A stretch of DNA of 64,000 nucleotides from Bradyrhizobium macuxiense (GTDB lineage: Bacteria; Pseudomonadota; Alphaproteobacteria; Rhizobiales; Xanthobacteraceae): positions 1-64,000 of the forward strand of contig NZ_LNCU01000130.1 of NCBI RefSeq assembly GCF_001542415.1. Reading direction: 5' to 3'. This document shows, piece by piece, positions 1-8,536 of the stretch. The notes beneath the pieces were generated by a model. It did not search any database, was not told the origin of the DNA, and saw only the letters and a list, made by a program, of their open reading frames with translations. The first letter of the stretch is position 1. Every line of letters starts with the position of its first letter. The translations under genes and the position numbers were made by a program.

Positions 1-1020
1 GTCGATCTCGATGGCGCAATCGTTGCCGACGACCCGGGTTAGTTCGCGCAATGATCCGAACGAGGGCTGCCCGCCGAGCGGTTTCAACCGGTGTGCCTCG
101 TCGCGTACGAAGCGAACCATCGGCGCCTCGCCGGTCGTGCCGTGGATACGCACGTTCGCCACCTCACGCTCCCACTTGGCGAGATGCGCCTCGAATGCCT
201 CCCAACTTACGAAGGAATGCCCCGCGATCGCGTTCTTCTTCACGTAACCGACGCCATTCTCCGTCTTGCCCTTCGTGCGTGCCCGATATGGCGCGCAGGC
301 GCGTGGACGGAAGCCCCAATGCTTCGCAAACGCGATGAGTTTGTCGTTGAACTGAACCGACCGGCTGCCGACGTCGTGGCGCACCACAAGTGCGCGTGGG
401 TTGTCCATCAGCACTTCCTCCGGGACACCGCTGAAGGTCGTGAATGTGCTCTCGAGCCCAGCGAACCAGTGCTCCTGCTTCTCGGCCCGGAACGCACGCA
501 CATGTACCCGCCGCGAATGCCCGAGCGTCGCCACGAACACGAATGCTTTGATCTTCGCGCCGCCGATCTCGACCAGGCGCTCTCCGAAGTCGATCTGCAG
601 CTGCCGGCCAGGGGGCGTCTCGAACCGCGTCGTCGCCAGCGCCTCCGCCTTCAGCGCCTGACGATAGGGCTGCACCGCGCGTTGCAGCGTTCGCCGGCTG
701 ACTGTCACGCCTTTCTCGGCCAACAGATCCTGGCGAACCACATCAGCATTACCGCGATGGCGAATGAACCTCTCGCGCAGCCAACCTTCAAGGCCGTCGA
801 GCCGCTTCGGCCGCTCAGGCGACTTGAACGGCTTCACCCCACCCGCCGCCACGTAGTCCTTCACCGTGTGATGGCTGCAGCCCAGCTGGCGCGCAATGCG
901 CTTCAGCCCCCATCCGCACGCTCTCAGGCGCAACATCTCCGCCACGTCATCCGGCGTCTTCATCACCTGCCCCCGTGGATCACTCCACGGCGAGCCTCTA
1001 GTGATTCGTTCCTCGTTCAT
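1..1020 (-). CDS. istA: IS21-family transposase IstA (3' end beyond window)
   Basis: The minus strand is open from an ATG at 1020 to the window edge (340 codons, no stop). The protein has an N-terminal helix-turn-helix region (LGCSHHTVKDYV, about residues 47-58) and an rve/DDE integrase core: QIDFGERL (first D), VLMDNPRALV (second D) and KGKTENGVGYVKKN (catalytic E). This order and the basic N-terminus are those of IstA, the IS21 transposase. Its partner ATPase IstB would lie beyond base 1 and is not visible. An alternative start is the ATG near 963, but the longer N-terminus is in frame. Two copies of an IS21-like terminal motif lie just upstream (1045-1084), which supports an IS end here. 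Whether the element is intact cannot be seen. Confidence 0.88.
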   Translation of the reverse strand, partial: MNEERITRGSPWSDPRGQVMKTPDDVAEMLRLRACGWGLKRIARQLGCSHHTVKDYVAAGGVKPFKSPERPKRLDGLEGWLRERFIRHRGNADVVRQDLLAEKGVTVSRRTLQRAVQPYRQALKAEALATTRFETPPGRQLQIDFGERLVEIGGAKIKAFVFVATLGHSRRVHVRAFRAEKQEHWFAGLESTFTTFSGVPEEVLMDNPRALVVRHDVGSRSVQFNDKLIAFAKHWGFRPRACAPYRARTKGKTENGVGYVKKNAIAGHSFVSWEAFEAHLAKWEREVANVRIHGTTGEAPMVRFVRDEAHRLKPLGGQPSFGSLRELTRVVGNDCAIEID

Positions 1021-1044
1021 TCGCTCTCTCCTCAGCTATCCGAG

Positions 1045-1084
1045 GAGGGGGCAATTCCTCATGACGCCGAGGGGGCAGTTTTCC
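1045..1084. repeat. IS21-type terminal repeats at the istA-side IS end
   Basis: Two direct copies of a G-rich motif, GAGGGGGCAATTCC (1045-1058) and GAGGGGGCAGTTTTCC (1069-1084), are spaced 24 bp apart just upstream of istA. IS21-family elements carry several such repeats inside their ends and terminate in TG...CA. Read on the minus strand, the outer copy begins TGGAAAACTGCCCCC, so the IS boundary probably lies at about 1085-1098. The target duplication cannot be checked because the other IS end is outside the window. Confidence 0.6.
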
Positions 1085-1124
1085 ATGGCGCGCGACAGCT
1101 CGGTAATGAACCACAAGCCAAGAA

Positions 1125-1145
1125 GTCCCCGGTCCAGACGGGGAC
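1125..1145 (-). terminator. Hairpin downstream of the luxI-type gene
   Basis: GTCCCCG (1125-1131) pairs with CGGGGAC (1139-1145) over a 7-nt loop. On the minus strand the hairpin is followed by TTCTT. It lies 30 bp past the stop of the AHL synthase gene, in the right place for a rho-independent terminator that also separates it from the IS21 end. Confidence 0.5.
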
Positions 1146-1174
1146 CTTCATCTCGTTGGCTGGCATGGGCTATT

Positions 1175-1807
1175 CTAGGCGGCAGCAAAGATTACTGGCG
1201 TCCAGAGAGCCGGCGTCGAAAGACCCCCGGCCTTACGGAGGTTGGCGAGAACCTCACTCGAAATCGCAAGGTAACCCGCCACGGCCACGGTGTTGCCAAT
1301 TGGTGCCGGATTGCCAATTCGACGTAGCGGCCAACCGGCCCGTCGTAGGATTCGCTCCATTCGGACATCTGTAACGGTAACGATATCAGTGAGCTTTCGC
1401 GAAAGCCCGAACTCGACCATTCCAGCGAACAGCTCGTATGCGGCACGAGTTATGCCGCGATCTCCTTTTGGAGCATCGGATGCAACGTCGATAGCGAATC
1501 TGCTGCTTTCCCAAACAAGTGGCGTTGAGGGGGCAGCGTGGCCGTCAAGAAGCACGGAGAAAGTATCGCGAAGCATGATCGGGCCAAGAGAAGGCAGGAG
1601 ACGAACGGAGCCTTGAACCAGGCCGCTCTCCGAAACCTGTGTCAGGTAGATGGGATGCAGTGCGTCGAAATCGTCCATCTCCATGTCGCCGCTGGTTTGA
1701 ACGTCCCACGCCATGCGGAGCTTAAAAACGCGGTGCCTCATCCGGTACATTTCAACGAGAGTGCTGGAAAACTCCCCGTACGATGGTGGTGTGATCAGCT
1801 GAATCAT
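1175..1807 (-). CDS. Acyl-homoserine-lactone synthase, LuxI/TraI family
   Basis: This 210-residue protein makes N-acyl-homoserine lactone from S-adenosylmethionine and an acyl donor. The invariant LuxI residues are present: R25, F28 and W34 in RHRVFKLRMAWDV, D46/D48, R69 in GSVRLLPS, and E100/R103 in WESSRF. The C-terminal half (VTDVRMERILRRAGWP, IGNTVAVAGYL) resembles the TraI/CinI branch of rhizobial enzymes more than the aryl-HSL enzymes RpaI/BraI, which suggests a fatty acyl product. The acyl chain cannot be read from sequence. The ATG at 1807 is preceded by a good GGAGGG ribosome site. The gene lies 85 bp downstream of a co-oriented LuxR-type gene, and the two very likely form a sensing pair. 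The adjacent IS21 end suggests the pair is on mobile or rearranged DNA. Confidence 0.93.
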   Translation of the reverse strand: MIQLITPPSYGEFSSTLVEMYRMRHRVFKLRMAWDVQTSGDMEMDDFDALHPIYLTQVSESGLVQGSVRLLPSLGPIMLRDTFSVLLDGHAAPSTPLVWESSRFAIDVASDAPKGDRGITRAAYELFAGMVEFGLSRKLTDIVTVTDVRMERILRRAGWPLRRIGNPAPIGNTVAVAGYLAISSEVLANLRKAGGLSTPALWTPVIFAAA

Positions 1808-1892
1808 AATCCCTCCAAAAGGTGTCCATCACATCCTTTGAAGCAAGATTATTAATTTGAGTCATTACCTGTAGTTGTGGGGAGCGCGTGTC

Positions 1893-2621
1893 CTAATTCT
1901 GCTTGATTTTGTTGGCAGCGGCCAGTCGCGTTACCGCCTGCACGACCGTTCGAACACCCAGCTTTCTCTTTGCGTTGTGTAGATAGGATGAAACTGTGTT
2001 GCGCGAGATGCCGAGGATGCATCCGGTCTCCCAAGCGCTTTTCCCTTGCGCTGCCCATTCCAGGCATTCGAACTCACGGGGAGACAGGCGTATTCCGTCG
2101 ATGCGAAGATCGATTACGAGTTTACGACGGACGTGCGCGTGAAAATACATCGCCATTAGCTGAAGAACGCGTTCATGCGAATCGACGAATCTCTCAAACC
2201 GTGGCCGTCGCTTGTCAGTTGCAAAGGTCAGCGCGGCGACGGGACCGTGCCCATCGTGGATGGGGACTGTAAAGCCAAATCGAATTCCGAATTGGGCAGC
2301 TTCGTCGAGAAGTTCCCGCTCTGCCATCGAAGAGAATCCTGCTGGCAAATCAAGTCCCCATCGAAATGGTTCAGGGGCCTGAAGCACCTGTCCGATAACG
2401 GGATCGATTGTTTGATAATTGTTGCGAAGATAGTGCGTCGTCCAGCGCGAAGGATACGTAGAAATTAAGCGTGGCGTGTCGCCCCTTGCGTCTTCAAGCG
2501 CGAGGTAGGCGAAGCAGAATAAATCCAAGGCGGTCGCCGTGTCCGCCATGGTTTCAGAAAAGTCCTCGGGAGTGTCAGCCGCCGACAGGCGATCAATAAA
2601 ATGTTGAAAGACGCGATGCAT
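1893..2621 (-). CDS. LuxR-family quorum-sensing regulator (TraR-like)
   Basis: An N-terminal autoinducer-binding domain (about residues 15-160) carries the ligand-pocket residues expected for AHL receptors: W60, Y64, D73-P74 (TIDPV), W88 and the FGIRFGFTVPI segment. A GerE/LuxR helix-turn-helix follows at residues 179-240 (LSPREFECLEWAAQGKS, ISRNTVSSYLHNAKRKL). Starting at the ATG at 2621 gives 242 residues, the usual length. The frame stays open upstream to 2780, but that extension has no homologous look. The cognate signal is presumably made by the LuxI-type gene directly downstream. The intergenic region (1808-1892) holds only a possible lux-box half site (ACCTGTAG, about 1868-1875), so autoregulation is uncertain. 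Confidence 0.92.
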   Translation of the reverse strand: MHRVFQHFIDRLSAADTPEDFSETMADTATALDLFCFAYLALEDARGDTPRLISTYPSRWTTHYLRNNYQTIDPVIGQVLQAPEPFRWGLDLPAGFSSMAERELLDEAAQFGIRFGFTVPIHDGHGPVAALTFATDKRRPRFERFVDSHERVLQLMAMYFHAHVRRKLVIDLRIDGIRLSPREFECLEWAAQGKSAWETGCILGISRNTVSSYLHNAKRKLGVRTVVQAVTRLAAANKIKQN

Positions 2622-2840
2622 TTGCGGAGACCATTGTCGAGCCGTGAAGCGGCATCGTTGATTGGGAGCAATGTTTTCGTCCGGGCTCAGGACAGCTGCC
2701 GCGCTGCCTCCAATTCCATCTACGACTTCACGAGGGGATGCTGAATGCCCTGGTTCTTGCCGATGGACCCGACCGAACACTTCCGTTTGTTGGCATAGCC
2801 CGCCGGTCGTCTGAGCGCGGCACGCCCAAGTCCGACGGCC

Positions 2841-4511
2841 TCACTGGCGATAAGAATCCGCTTTCTTAGTTGGAACATAGGGAAAGTAGGGTGGCGCTTC
2901 GCCTACGGCGTGCATGTCAACTTCCAATATGCAAATGCCGGGCATCTGAAGCTGTTCGCGCACTGTGAGGCCGAACGCATCCGCCGACTTCACGCACGCA
3001 TAACGCGCCGATGCGGCCGCAGCCAGCTTGGCAAAGTCCGGCGGCATGAGGTCGCCGTAAACGCGTCGCCCTCCGAATGACGCATCTTGCATATGCCGAA
3101 TTACCCCATACCCGGCGTCATTCATGACGATGAAGAGTATGTCCAGCTGCTCCTGAACCGCTGTCCACAACTCTGAGATGTTCATCATGAAGCCGGCATC
3201 TCCATGCAGCACCACCGTTTTCCGGCCACCAGCCGCGATTGCCGCCCCTACTGCCAGAGGCAACCCCTGGCCAATGCCCGCGCCGACCGGGTGCACTGCG
3301 TCTCGAGCACCGTAGACCTCGAACAGTCGGTTTCCCCAGGTCGAGTTTGCTACGGTGATGTCACGCACCCACAGTGCATCGCGCGGCACCACCGGTCTCA
3401 ACTGCTCGGCAAAGCTCGCGTACGGACCTAGAGTAGACTTGAACTCCTCGCGCGCACGAAGCCTGAGGGCTTTGAAATCCTTCGCAAAGGCAGGGTCGAG
3501 CTGCAAGCGATCTTTCAAACGTTCGACCAGGCGACCAATCACTAGGCGCGAATCGCCCAGCACGAACATCGCGCTGCTGTAAGTGCGGCCGTTGGCGGCC
3601 GGGTCGACGTCGATCTGGATTCGTTTGTCCGGTAAAATAGTACTATTGTCGACTGTCTCCTGGCCGCGTAGTCGGGAACCGACGACTAGCATTAGGTCAA
3701 CCGTTCGATAGAAGTCCTGCACGCTTCGCACGCCCGTTCCGTTCAAGCCTCCTAGATTCATCGGGTGGTCTTCGGGCACGATGCCCCGGGCTGCATGGCT
3801 CGAGACCATGCCAAAACCGAGGCTCATCAGTCCTTGGATCTCGGCGTAGGCGTGCCGCGCCCCGTTGCCGACCCAAAGCATGGGCCGCTTGGCGCTCAGC
3901 ACCTGTTCGACCAGCGCGTCCATCTGTGCATCAGTCGGCACCAGAGGTGCCGGAATCGGCAAACGAAAGTCTTTCCCGAATTGTTGAGGCAACGGAGCTG
4001 CCATTTTCTGCACGTCAATCGGGATTTCGACGCTGACAGGGCCTCTGGGCGCGGTTAGCGCATCGGTCGCGGCGCGCGTCAGTACTCCCCATGCTTCGGC
4101 GGGCGTGCGTATACGATATGCAGATTTGCAGGCTGCGCGCATCAGCCCCAACTGGTCCGGCATGTCGTGCGTGGTGCCGGTGTTGCGATCGATCAGCTTA
4201 CTAGGCACCTGTCCGGTGAGGTGCAGAACTGCGGTGCCGGCAAACCGCGCTTCCACCAGGCCGCTTATCGCATTGGCCACGCCAGGTCCGGTGCTCGACA
4301 CGAGAAGGCCGAGAGAGCCCGTCACCCTGGCGAAGGCATCGGCCATGTGCGAAGCGCCAGCCTCGCCCCGCGTCATCACCATGCGAATGCGATCGCGTCG
4401 TGCGACTGCGTCGAACATCGGGATGTTATGAACGGAAATGATGCCGAAGCCGGTCTTGATCCCGACTTGTTCTAGGAAGCAGGCGATGACATCGCCGACA
4501 TTGGTGGTCAC
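2841..4511 (-). CDS. Thiamine-diphosphate-dependent enzyme, acetolactate synthase-like
   Basis: This 556-residue protein has the three-domain layout of the acetolactate synthase / benzoylformate decarboxylase superfamily. The ThDP-activating glutamate is E50 in TRGEAGASHMADAFAR. The central domain is followed by a C-terminal pyrophosphate-binding motif that starts GDAGF at about 437 and ends NDAGYG at about 464, a GDG-to-N spacing typical of ThDP enzymes. No regulatory subunit gene is adjacent, so a catabolic 2-keto-acid lyase or decarboxylase is as likely as a biosynthetic synthase. The start is GTG at 4511 with GAGAGGAATT upstream. It is transcribed divergently from lysR, and operator copy A lies between them, so it is the likely primary target of that LysR. 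The substrate is unknown. Confidence 0.85.
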   Translation of the reverse strand: MTTNVGDVIACFLEQVGIKTGFGIISVHNIPMFDAVARRDRIRMVMTRGEAGASHMADAFARVTGSLGLLVSSTGPGVANAISGLVEARFAGTAVLHLTGQVPSKLIDRNTGTTHDMPDQLGLMRAACKSAYRIRTPAEAWGVLTRAATDALTAPRGPVSVEIPIDVQKMAAPLPQQFGKDFRLPIPAPLVPTDAQMDALVEQVLSAKRPMLWVGNGARHAYAEIQGLMSLGFGMVSSHAARGIVPEDHPMNLGGLNGTGVRSVQDFYRTVDLMLVVGSRLRGQETVDNSTILPDKRIQIDVDPAANGRTYSSAMFVLGDSRLVIGRLVERLKDRLQLDPAFAKDFKALRLRAREEFKSTLGPYASFAEQLRPVVPRDALWVRDITVANSTWGNRLFEVYGARDAVHPVGAGIGQGLPLAVGAAIAAGGRKTVVLHGDAGFMMNISELWTAVQEQLDILFIVMNDAGYGVIRHMQDASFGGRRVYGDLMPPDFAKLAAAASARYACVKSADAFGLTVREQLQMPGICILEVDMHAVGEAPPYFPYVPTKKADSYRQ

Positions 4512-4619
4512 GTAATTCCTCTCGAACTAGCTTTTAGATGTGGAGCAAGCACTCGTTGATTTTCGTCTATTGAGACAGGTTGTTTTTTGTCTGCGGTCAC
4601 GTTGCTTGACCCGTCGGCG

Positions 4620-4693
4620 TTGTGAGAACACGCGTCACACTTGAAAAGCATAGATTTTAGAGGCTAATCATCTAAAATGGGCATGGACCATGG
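4620..4693 (-). promoter_or_regulatory. Operator/promoter cassette copy A (lysR-ThDP enzyme)
   Basis: Read on the minus strand it begins GTCCATGCC, then ATTTTAG-N11-CTAAAAT (4678-4654, perfect 7-bp arms), then TATGCTTTTCA and GCGTGTTCTCACAA. The same block recurs at 6145, 12206 and 18924. The inverted repeat with an 11-bp centre fits a LysR-type binding site, and it lies 36 bp upstream of the intact lysR ATG. This is the only copy that still has a functional-looking lysR next to it. Confidence 0.8.
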
Positions 4694-4714
4694 ACTGCTC
4701 GAACCGGGGGATCG

Positions 4715-5617
4715 ATGGACTTACGCCAACTTCGCTACTTCGTCAGCGTCGCGGACAGCGGCAGTATCAGCGCAGCGGCCGTCATTCTGCACGTCGCACA
4801 GTCAGCGGTGAGCCGCCAGATCCTTCGTTTGGAGGATGAGGTGGGCGGTGTGCTGTTTCAGCGTAGCATTACCGGCGTAGAGCTAACTGAGAGCGGCCAC
4901 GTGCTGTTGGAGCGGGCGCGCTTCATCCTGAGAGAAATCGAGAGTGCTACGAACGATGTTTCGACCTTCAGCCGCGGAATGCGTGGGACTGTTCGCATGG
5001 CCGCGCCTGCGAGCGCGGGACGCGTGCTTTATGTGCCCTTGGTGCAGCGGTTCCACGCCCAGTTTCCGCAGGTTCAACTTGAGCTCTCGGAAGGTACAAC
5101 AGACGAAATGCTGCGTAGCCTTGCCGCAGGTACGCTGGATCTAGGTCTCGTCACGGAAGTTGACCCGCGCGAAGACGTCATGTTGAAACCGATTTTGCGC
5201 GAAGAAGCTGTCCTTCTGGCTCCTGTGGGTAATCCGCTCTCCAAGCGAAAGAGCATTGTCGCGCGCGACTTACCGAAGATGCCAATCATCATCGCGCCAG
5301 GCCTACGGCGCATCTTCGAAGAACGCTACGGCGCACTGCGTCCTGTCGTCCAAATCCATAGCAGCAATCCCGCTGCCGAGCTAACCCGCTCTGGCGTGGG
5401 TTATGCGGTCGTTCCCAGGTCTGCATTGAGTACGCCCGACGTGTGGCGTGGCTTGCAAGGTGTCCCCGTGCGTGGGCTCAATACAACCAGAATGATAGCT
5501 TGGGGAAAGGGGCGCCCCGCCAGTCTGGCAGCGCGCGCGCTTCGCGTCGCCGTCGAGCAGCTTGTGTGCCAACGCATTGAGGAAAAGATATTCTTGCCTG
5601 TATCGGTCAAAGCCTGA
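4715..5617 (+). CDS. LysR-family transcriptional regulator
   Basis: The first 60 residues form the LysR winged helix-turn-helix (MDLRQLRYFVSVADSGSIS, then QSAVSRQILRLEDEVGG and LFQR). A periplasmic-binding-like effector domain follows from about residue 90 (GTVRMAAPASAGRVLYVPLV) to the end. Length (300 aa) is normal. The start is the ATG at 4715. The gene is divergent from the ThDP enzyme, and operator copy A lies 36 bp upstream, in position for both autoregulation and activation of the neighbour. Three other operator copies downstream have only decayed lysR 5' ends beside them, so this may be the sole working regulator of the whole 2.8-20.8 kb catabolic cluster. The co-inducer is unknown. 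Confidence 0.93.
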   Translation: MDLRQLRYFVSVADSGSISAAAVILHVAQSAVSRQILRLEDEVGGVLFQRSITGVELTESGHVLLERARFILREIESATNDVSTFSRGMRGTVRMAAPASAGRVLYVPLVQRFHAQFPQVQLELSEGTTDEMLRSLAAGTLDLGLVTEVDPREDVMLKPILREEAVLLAPVGNPLSKRKSIVARDLPKMPIIIAPGLRRIFEERYGALRPVVQIHSSNPAAELTRSGVGYAVVPRSALSTPDVWRGLQGVPVRGLNTTRMIAWGKGRPASLAARALRVAVEQLVCQRIEEKIFLPVSVKA

Positions 5618-6059
5618 GTCAGATCCCGAGTTCAACGTAGTCGTCATGCGCAGCTTCACTTCGCCAAGGCGGGTGTGCCGACGAGTGCGCCACAAGATTT
5701 GGCTCGCTGGGTACCACAGATAGCGGACGCTCCAGAGCTGATGGCGCGCCTGTGCCAACGGCGGCGAAACCCCGTGCTCGCATCGAACCTGAGGGCTTGG
5801 AGGCCTCGGTGACGGCTTGCGCGCGCGAGTTCGCCGTCTTTGCTCCGATCGTCCTCCCGAGAGGACGCCAATTGTCAGATCGGGGAATCTCGGCAGCACT
5901 TCGCGCTGATCTTCTCGCTGGTGCGCCCCACAAGACACCAAGTTGCAGGACTATGTCTCCCGCGTGGTGAGGGCGGGCCGCCCACCGAAGCGGCTGCGAT
6001 GAAGTGTCTCCGGGGGATACGATGAGCCTGGTATCCGATCAATGATCAATGTGGTGCGT
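5618..6059. other. Gene-free stretch, probably decayed DNA
   Basis: No open frame here has a recognisable domain, codon pattern or ribosome site. It separates the intact lysR from a lysR remnant and may hold further degenerate sequence. One plus-frame stretch near 5655-5760 (reading AKAGVPTSAPQDLARW) looks protein-like but I could not assign it. Confidence 0.4.
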
Positions 6060-6144
6060 GTGCTGGAAGACCGCCGCTGTATGCCACGCTGATGATGTAG
6101 CGAAAGGTGCGCAAGTAGATCCGCCAGCTCCACGGTTTCTAGCG
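6060..6144 (-). pseudogene. lysR 5'-end remnant beside operator copy B
   Basis: Reading leftwards from the operator, the minus strand has GATCTACTTGCGCACC then TTTCGCTACATCATCAGCGT. This lines up with the start of the intact lysR (GACTTACGCCAAC, then TTCGCTACTTCGTCAGCGT at 4718-4752). The similarity fades within about 80 bp and the frame is broken. Its position and orientation relative to the operator match the intact lysR, so it is a dead duplicate of that gene's start. Confidence 0.65.
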
Positions 6145-6223
6145 GTCCATGCCAATTTTCGATGAAGAGCCCCTAAAATATATGCTTTTCAAGTGTGGAG
6201 CCTGTTCCTCACAGTTGCTCTCC
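6145..6223 (+). promoter_or_regulatory. Operator/promoter cassette copy B
   Basis: GTCCATGCC is followed by ATTTTCG-N11-CTAAAAT (6155-6179, one mismatch in the left arm), then TATATGCTTTTCAAGTGTG and a TGTTCCTCACAGTTGCTCTC block. It is collinear with copies A, C and D. It points towards the dehydratase remnant, the first CocE-type hydrolase, the IlvD/Edd gene and the amidohydrolase. The distance to the first intact gene (6770) is long because the intervening gene has decayed. Confidence 0.78.
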
Positions 6224-6540
6224 CAAGGAGACAACAAATGAATGAGCCTATTGGCTGGCCAAGCGCGTACAGCGGCGAGCTGCAACGTGCATCGCACTCG
6301 AGCCATCAGCGACTCGTGCCTAGAGCCTTGACGCTAAAGAGCGAGCCGCGTGGCCGTGCGTGCCTGCGTCTGAAGCTTTGGGTGCATCTTCAACGCGACG
6401 GCTCGATACTTGCCGCTTAAATCGGCTTGTCGTAGCGGCCATTGCCGATGAGTAGCAGCCCTCCACGAAGGAGCGTTCCCGGTGCGGAGCACCATGCGCA
6501 ACGCAGTGGTCTCCTCCGCGAAGATGACCACCACCGTCAT

Positions 6541-6681
6541 CGCAACTCCTCGCGGGACGGCAACCAGATGTCGTTGGCCCAGGTGAACGGCCCGGCGCTC
6601 GGCGGCTTTGCCGGCGGCAAGGTGGTCTCAGACGGCCATGTCGGAGTACCGCACGAGCCGGGCATCGGCCTCGAAAGCCAC
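6541..6681 (+). pseudogene. 3' remnant of a tartrate-dehydratase-like gene
   Basis: A short in-frame stretch reads DGNQMSLAQVNGPALGG and, further on, PGIGLES. It matches the C-terminal part of the intact enolase-superfamily gene at 13522-14694 (GGNQMSLALVAGLGLGG ... PGIGFEG), with a deletion between the two blocks. No complete frame remains. It lies just upstream of a CocE-type hydrolase gene, exactly as the intact gene does at 14.7 kb, so the pair dehydratase-hydrolase existed here before decay. Confidence 0.7.
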
Positions 6682-6769
6682 AATCCGCCGTATCCGCCGA
6701 CGCAAACCGTGGGTGCTCGAACATCCCACGTCAAATCCAACTATTGATAGCAACTGGAGATCAAAAAAG

Positions 6770-8536
6770 ATGGCGACAGAATCCCGCGCTCACGAAGAAG
6801 CTATGGCGGTACACGCGGACGGCATGCGTATCCTCTGGGACGCGCCGATTACCATGAGCGACGGGGTCGTGCTGCGCGCCGATATATTCCTGCCCGAGGC
6901 GACCGGCCGCTATGGCGCCATCATGTCCTATGGACCGTACGGCAAGGGGCTGCCGCTCCAGGTCGGCTACAAGAGCCAGTGGTCACGCATGGTCGCGGCC
7001 GCACCGGACATCGTGGAGGGCTCGTCTGGCAAGTACCAAAGCTGGGAGGTGGTGGACCCTGAGAAGTGGGTGCCTGATGGCTTCGTCTGCGTCAGAGTAG
7101 ACAGCCGCGGGGCGGGGCGATCTCATGGTGTGCTCGACACGCTATCGTCGCGGGAAATACAGGATTTCTACGAATGCATCGAGTGGGCTGCGGCCCAGCC
7201 CTGGAGCAATGGAAAGATCGGGCTCAATGGCATCTCCTACTATGCGACTACCCAATGGCGCGTAGCCACCTTGCGGCCTCCGCACCTTGCTGCCATCTGC
7301 GTGTGGGAAGGGGCTATGGATCGCTACCGCGACTCGACCCGGCAGGGCGGCATCTACATGGAGTTCAGCGCGGACTGGTATCGCCGGCAAGTGGCGCCGC
7401 TGCAGCACGGATATGGCGAGCGCGGCCACCGCAACCCGAACACAGGTGAGCTCGTTGCGGGCCCGGAAACGCTGAGCGACGAGGAGCTTGCAAAGAACCG
7501 CTTGACCCTTGCCTCCAATGAGGTACTCGACCGCCCCTTGATCGACGACTATTACCGGGAACGGACTCCCGACGTCAGCCGTATAGAGGTGCCTCTGCTG
7601 TCGGCCTCAAACTGGGGCGGCATGGGTCTGCACACGCGGGGTAACTTCGAGGGCTATCTCGGCGCAGGTTCCGCCCAGAAATGGCTCGAAGTCCACGGTG
7701 ATTCCCATTTCACCCCTTTCTACCGTAAGTCGGGCGTCGAACTGCAAAAGCGGTTTTTGGCGCATTTCCTCCAAGGCAAAGACACGGGTTGGGATCGCCA
7801 GCCGCCGGTGCAGTTGCACATCCGACGCCCGGGGGAGCACTTCACAATTCGTGATGAGCAGGAGTGGCCGCTCGCCCGAACAAGATGGACTAAGTACTAC
7901 CTTGATCCCGCCAACCGCTCCCTGAGCGCCACGCCAAGCACCGGCGCCAGCATCTCCTACAGTGCCACGGACGACGGGATCATGTTCACCCTGCCACCGG
8001 CTTCGGAAGAGCTGGAGATCACCGGCCCAGTCGCGGCCCGACTAATGGTGTCCTCTCGCACGACGGATGCCGACATCTTCCTAGCGCTGCGCCTGTTCGA
8101 TCCGGATGGCAAGGAGGTCCTGTTCGTCGGCTCCAATGACCCCCGCGTTCCGATTGGGTTGGGCTGGCTTCGCGCCTCGCACCGCAAGATCGACCCAGCC
8201 AAGTCGCTCCCGTACCGCCCCTATCACACGCACGACGAGCTCCAGCCGTTGGTCCCGGGCGAACCGGTGCTGCTCGACATCGAGATCGTACCGACCTGCA
8301 TCGTGGTGCCGCCCGGCTACAGGCTGGCACTGAACATTCGCGGCTGTGACTATGACCACGATCTGGGCGATCCGGGTCTCAAGGATGCCCCCTACCGCAT
8401 GACCGGCGTTGGACCCTTCACCCATAGGGATCCGCAGGACAGGCCGCCAGCGGTGTTCAACGGCGAAAACACCCTTCACTTCGAGGAAGGTCGGGAACCC
8501 TTCCTCCTACTGCCCATCATCCCCGGCCAGGTCTGA
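6770..8536 (+). CDS. CocE/NonD-type alpha/beta hydrolase, copy 1
   Basis: This 588-residue protein has an X-Pro dipeptidyl-peptidase-like (S15/CocE) alpha/beta-hydrolase domain followed by a C-terminal jelly-roll domain (from about residue 390). It opens with MRILWDAPITMSDGVVLRADIF, typical of the family start. The likely nucleophile is S156 in GLNGISYYAT, and H313 in GDSHFTPFY is the candidate triad histidine. Such enzymes cleave esters or amides of bulky acids. I chose the ATG at 6770 (GGAG upstream); the frame is open from 6608 but that part reads through remnant DNA. It is a clear paralogue of the gene at 14761, with near-identical motifs throughout. The IlvD/Edd and amidohydrolase genes follow on the same strand. 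The substrate is unknown. Confidence 0.88.
   Translation: MATESRAHEEAMAVHADGMRILWDAPITMSDGVVLRADIFLPEATGRYGAIMSYGPYGKGLPLQVGYKSQWSRMVAAAPDIVEGSSGKYQSWEVVDPEKWVPDGFVCVRVDSRGAGRSHGVLDTLSSREIQDFYECIEWAAAQPWSNGKIGLNGISYYATTQWRVATLRPPHLAAICVWEGAMDRYRDSTRQGGIYMEFSADWYRRQVAPLQHGYGERGHRNPNTGELVAGPETLSDEELAKNRLTLASNEVLDRPLIDDYYRERTPDVSRIEVPLLSASNWGGMGLHTRGNFEGYLGAGSAQKWLEVHGDSHFTPFYRKSGVELQKRFLAHFLQGKDTGWDRQPPVQLHIRRPGEHFTIRDEQEWPLARTRWTKYYLDPANRSLSATPSTGASISYSATDDGIMFTLPPASEELEITGPVAARLMVSSRTTDADIFLALRLFDPDGKEVLFVGSNDPRVPIGLGWLRASHRKIDPAKSLPYRPYHTHDELQPLVPGEPVLLDIEIVPTCIVVPPGYRLALNIRGCDYDHDLGDPGLKDAPYRMTGVGPFTHRDPQDRPPAVFNGENTLHFEEGREPFLLLPIIPGQV

Noticed and set aside
1868-1887. Possible lux box upstream of luxI (ACCTGTAG half)
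   Set aside because: Only one half site is convincing, so I did not list it as a feature. A promoter assay would be needed.
2387-2410. Lux-box-like ACCTGTCCGAT sequence
   Set aside because: It lies inside the luxR coding region where it encodes the conserved DPVIGQV segment, and the second half of the dyad is missing.
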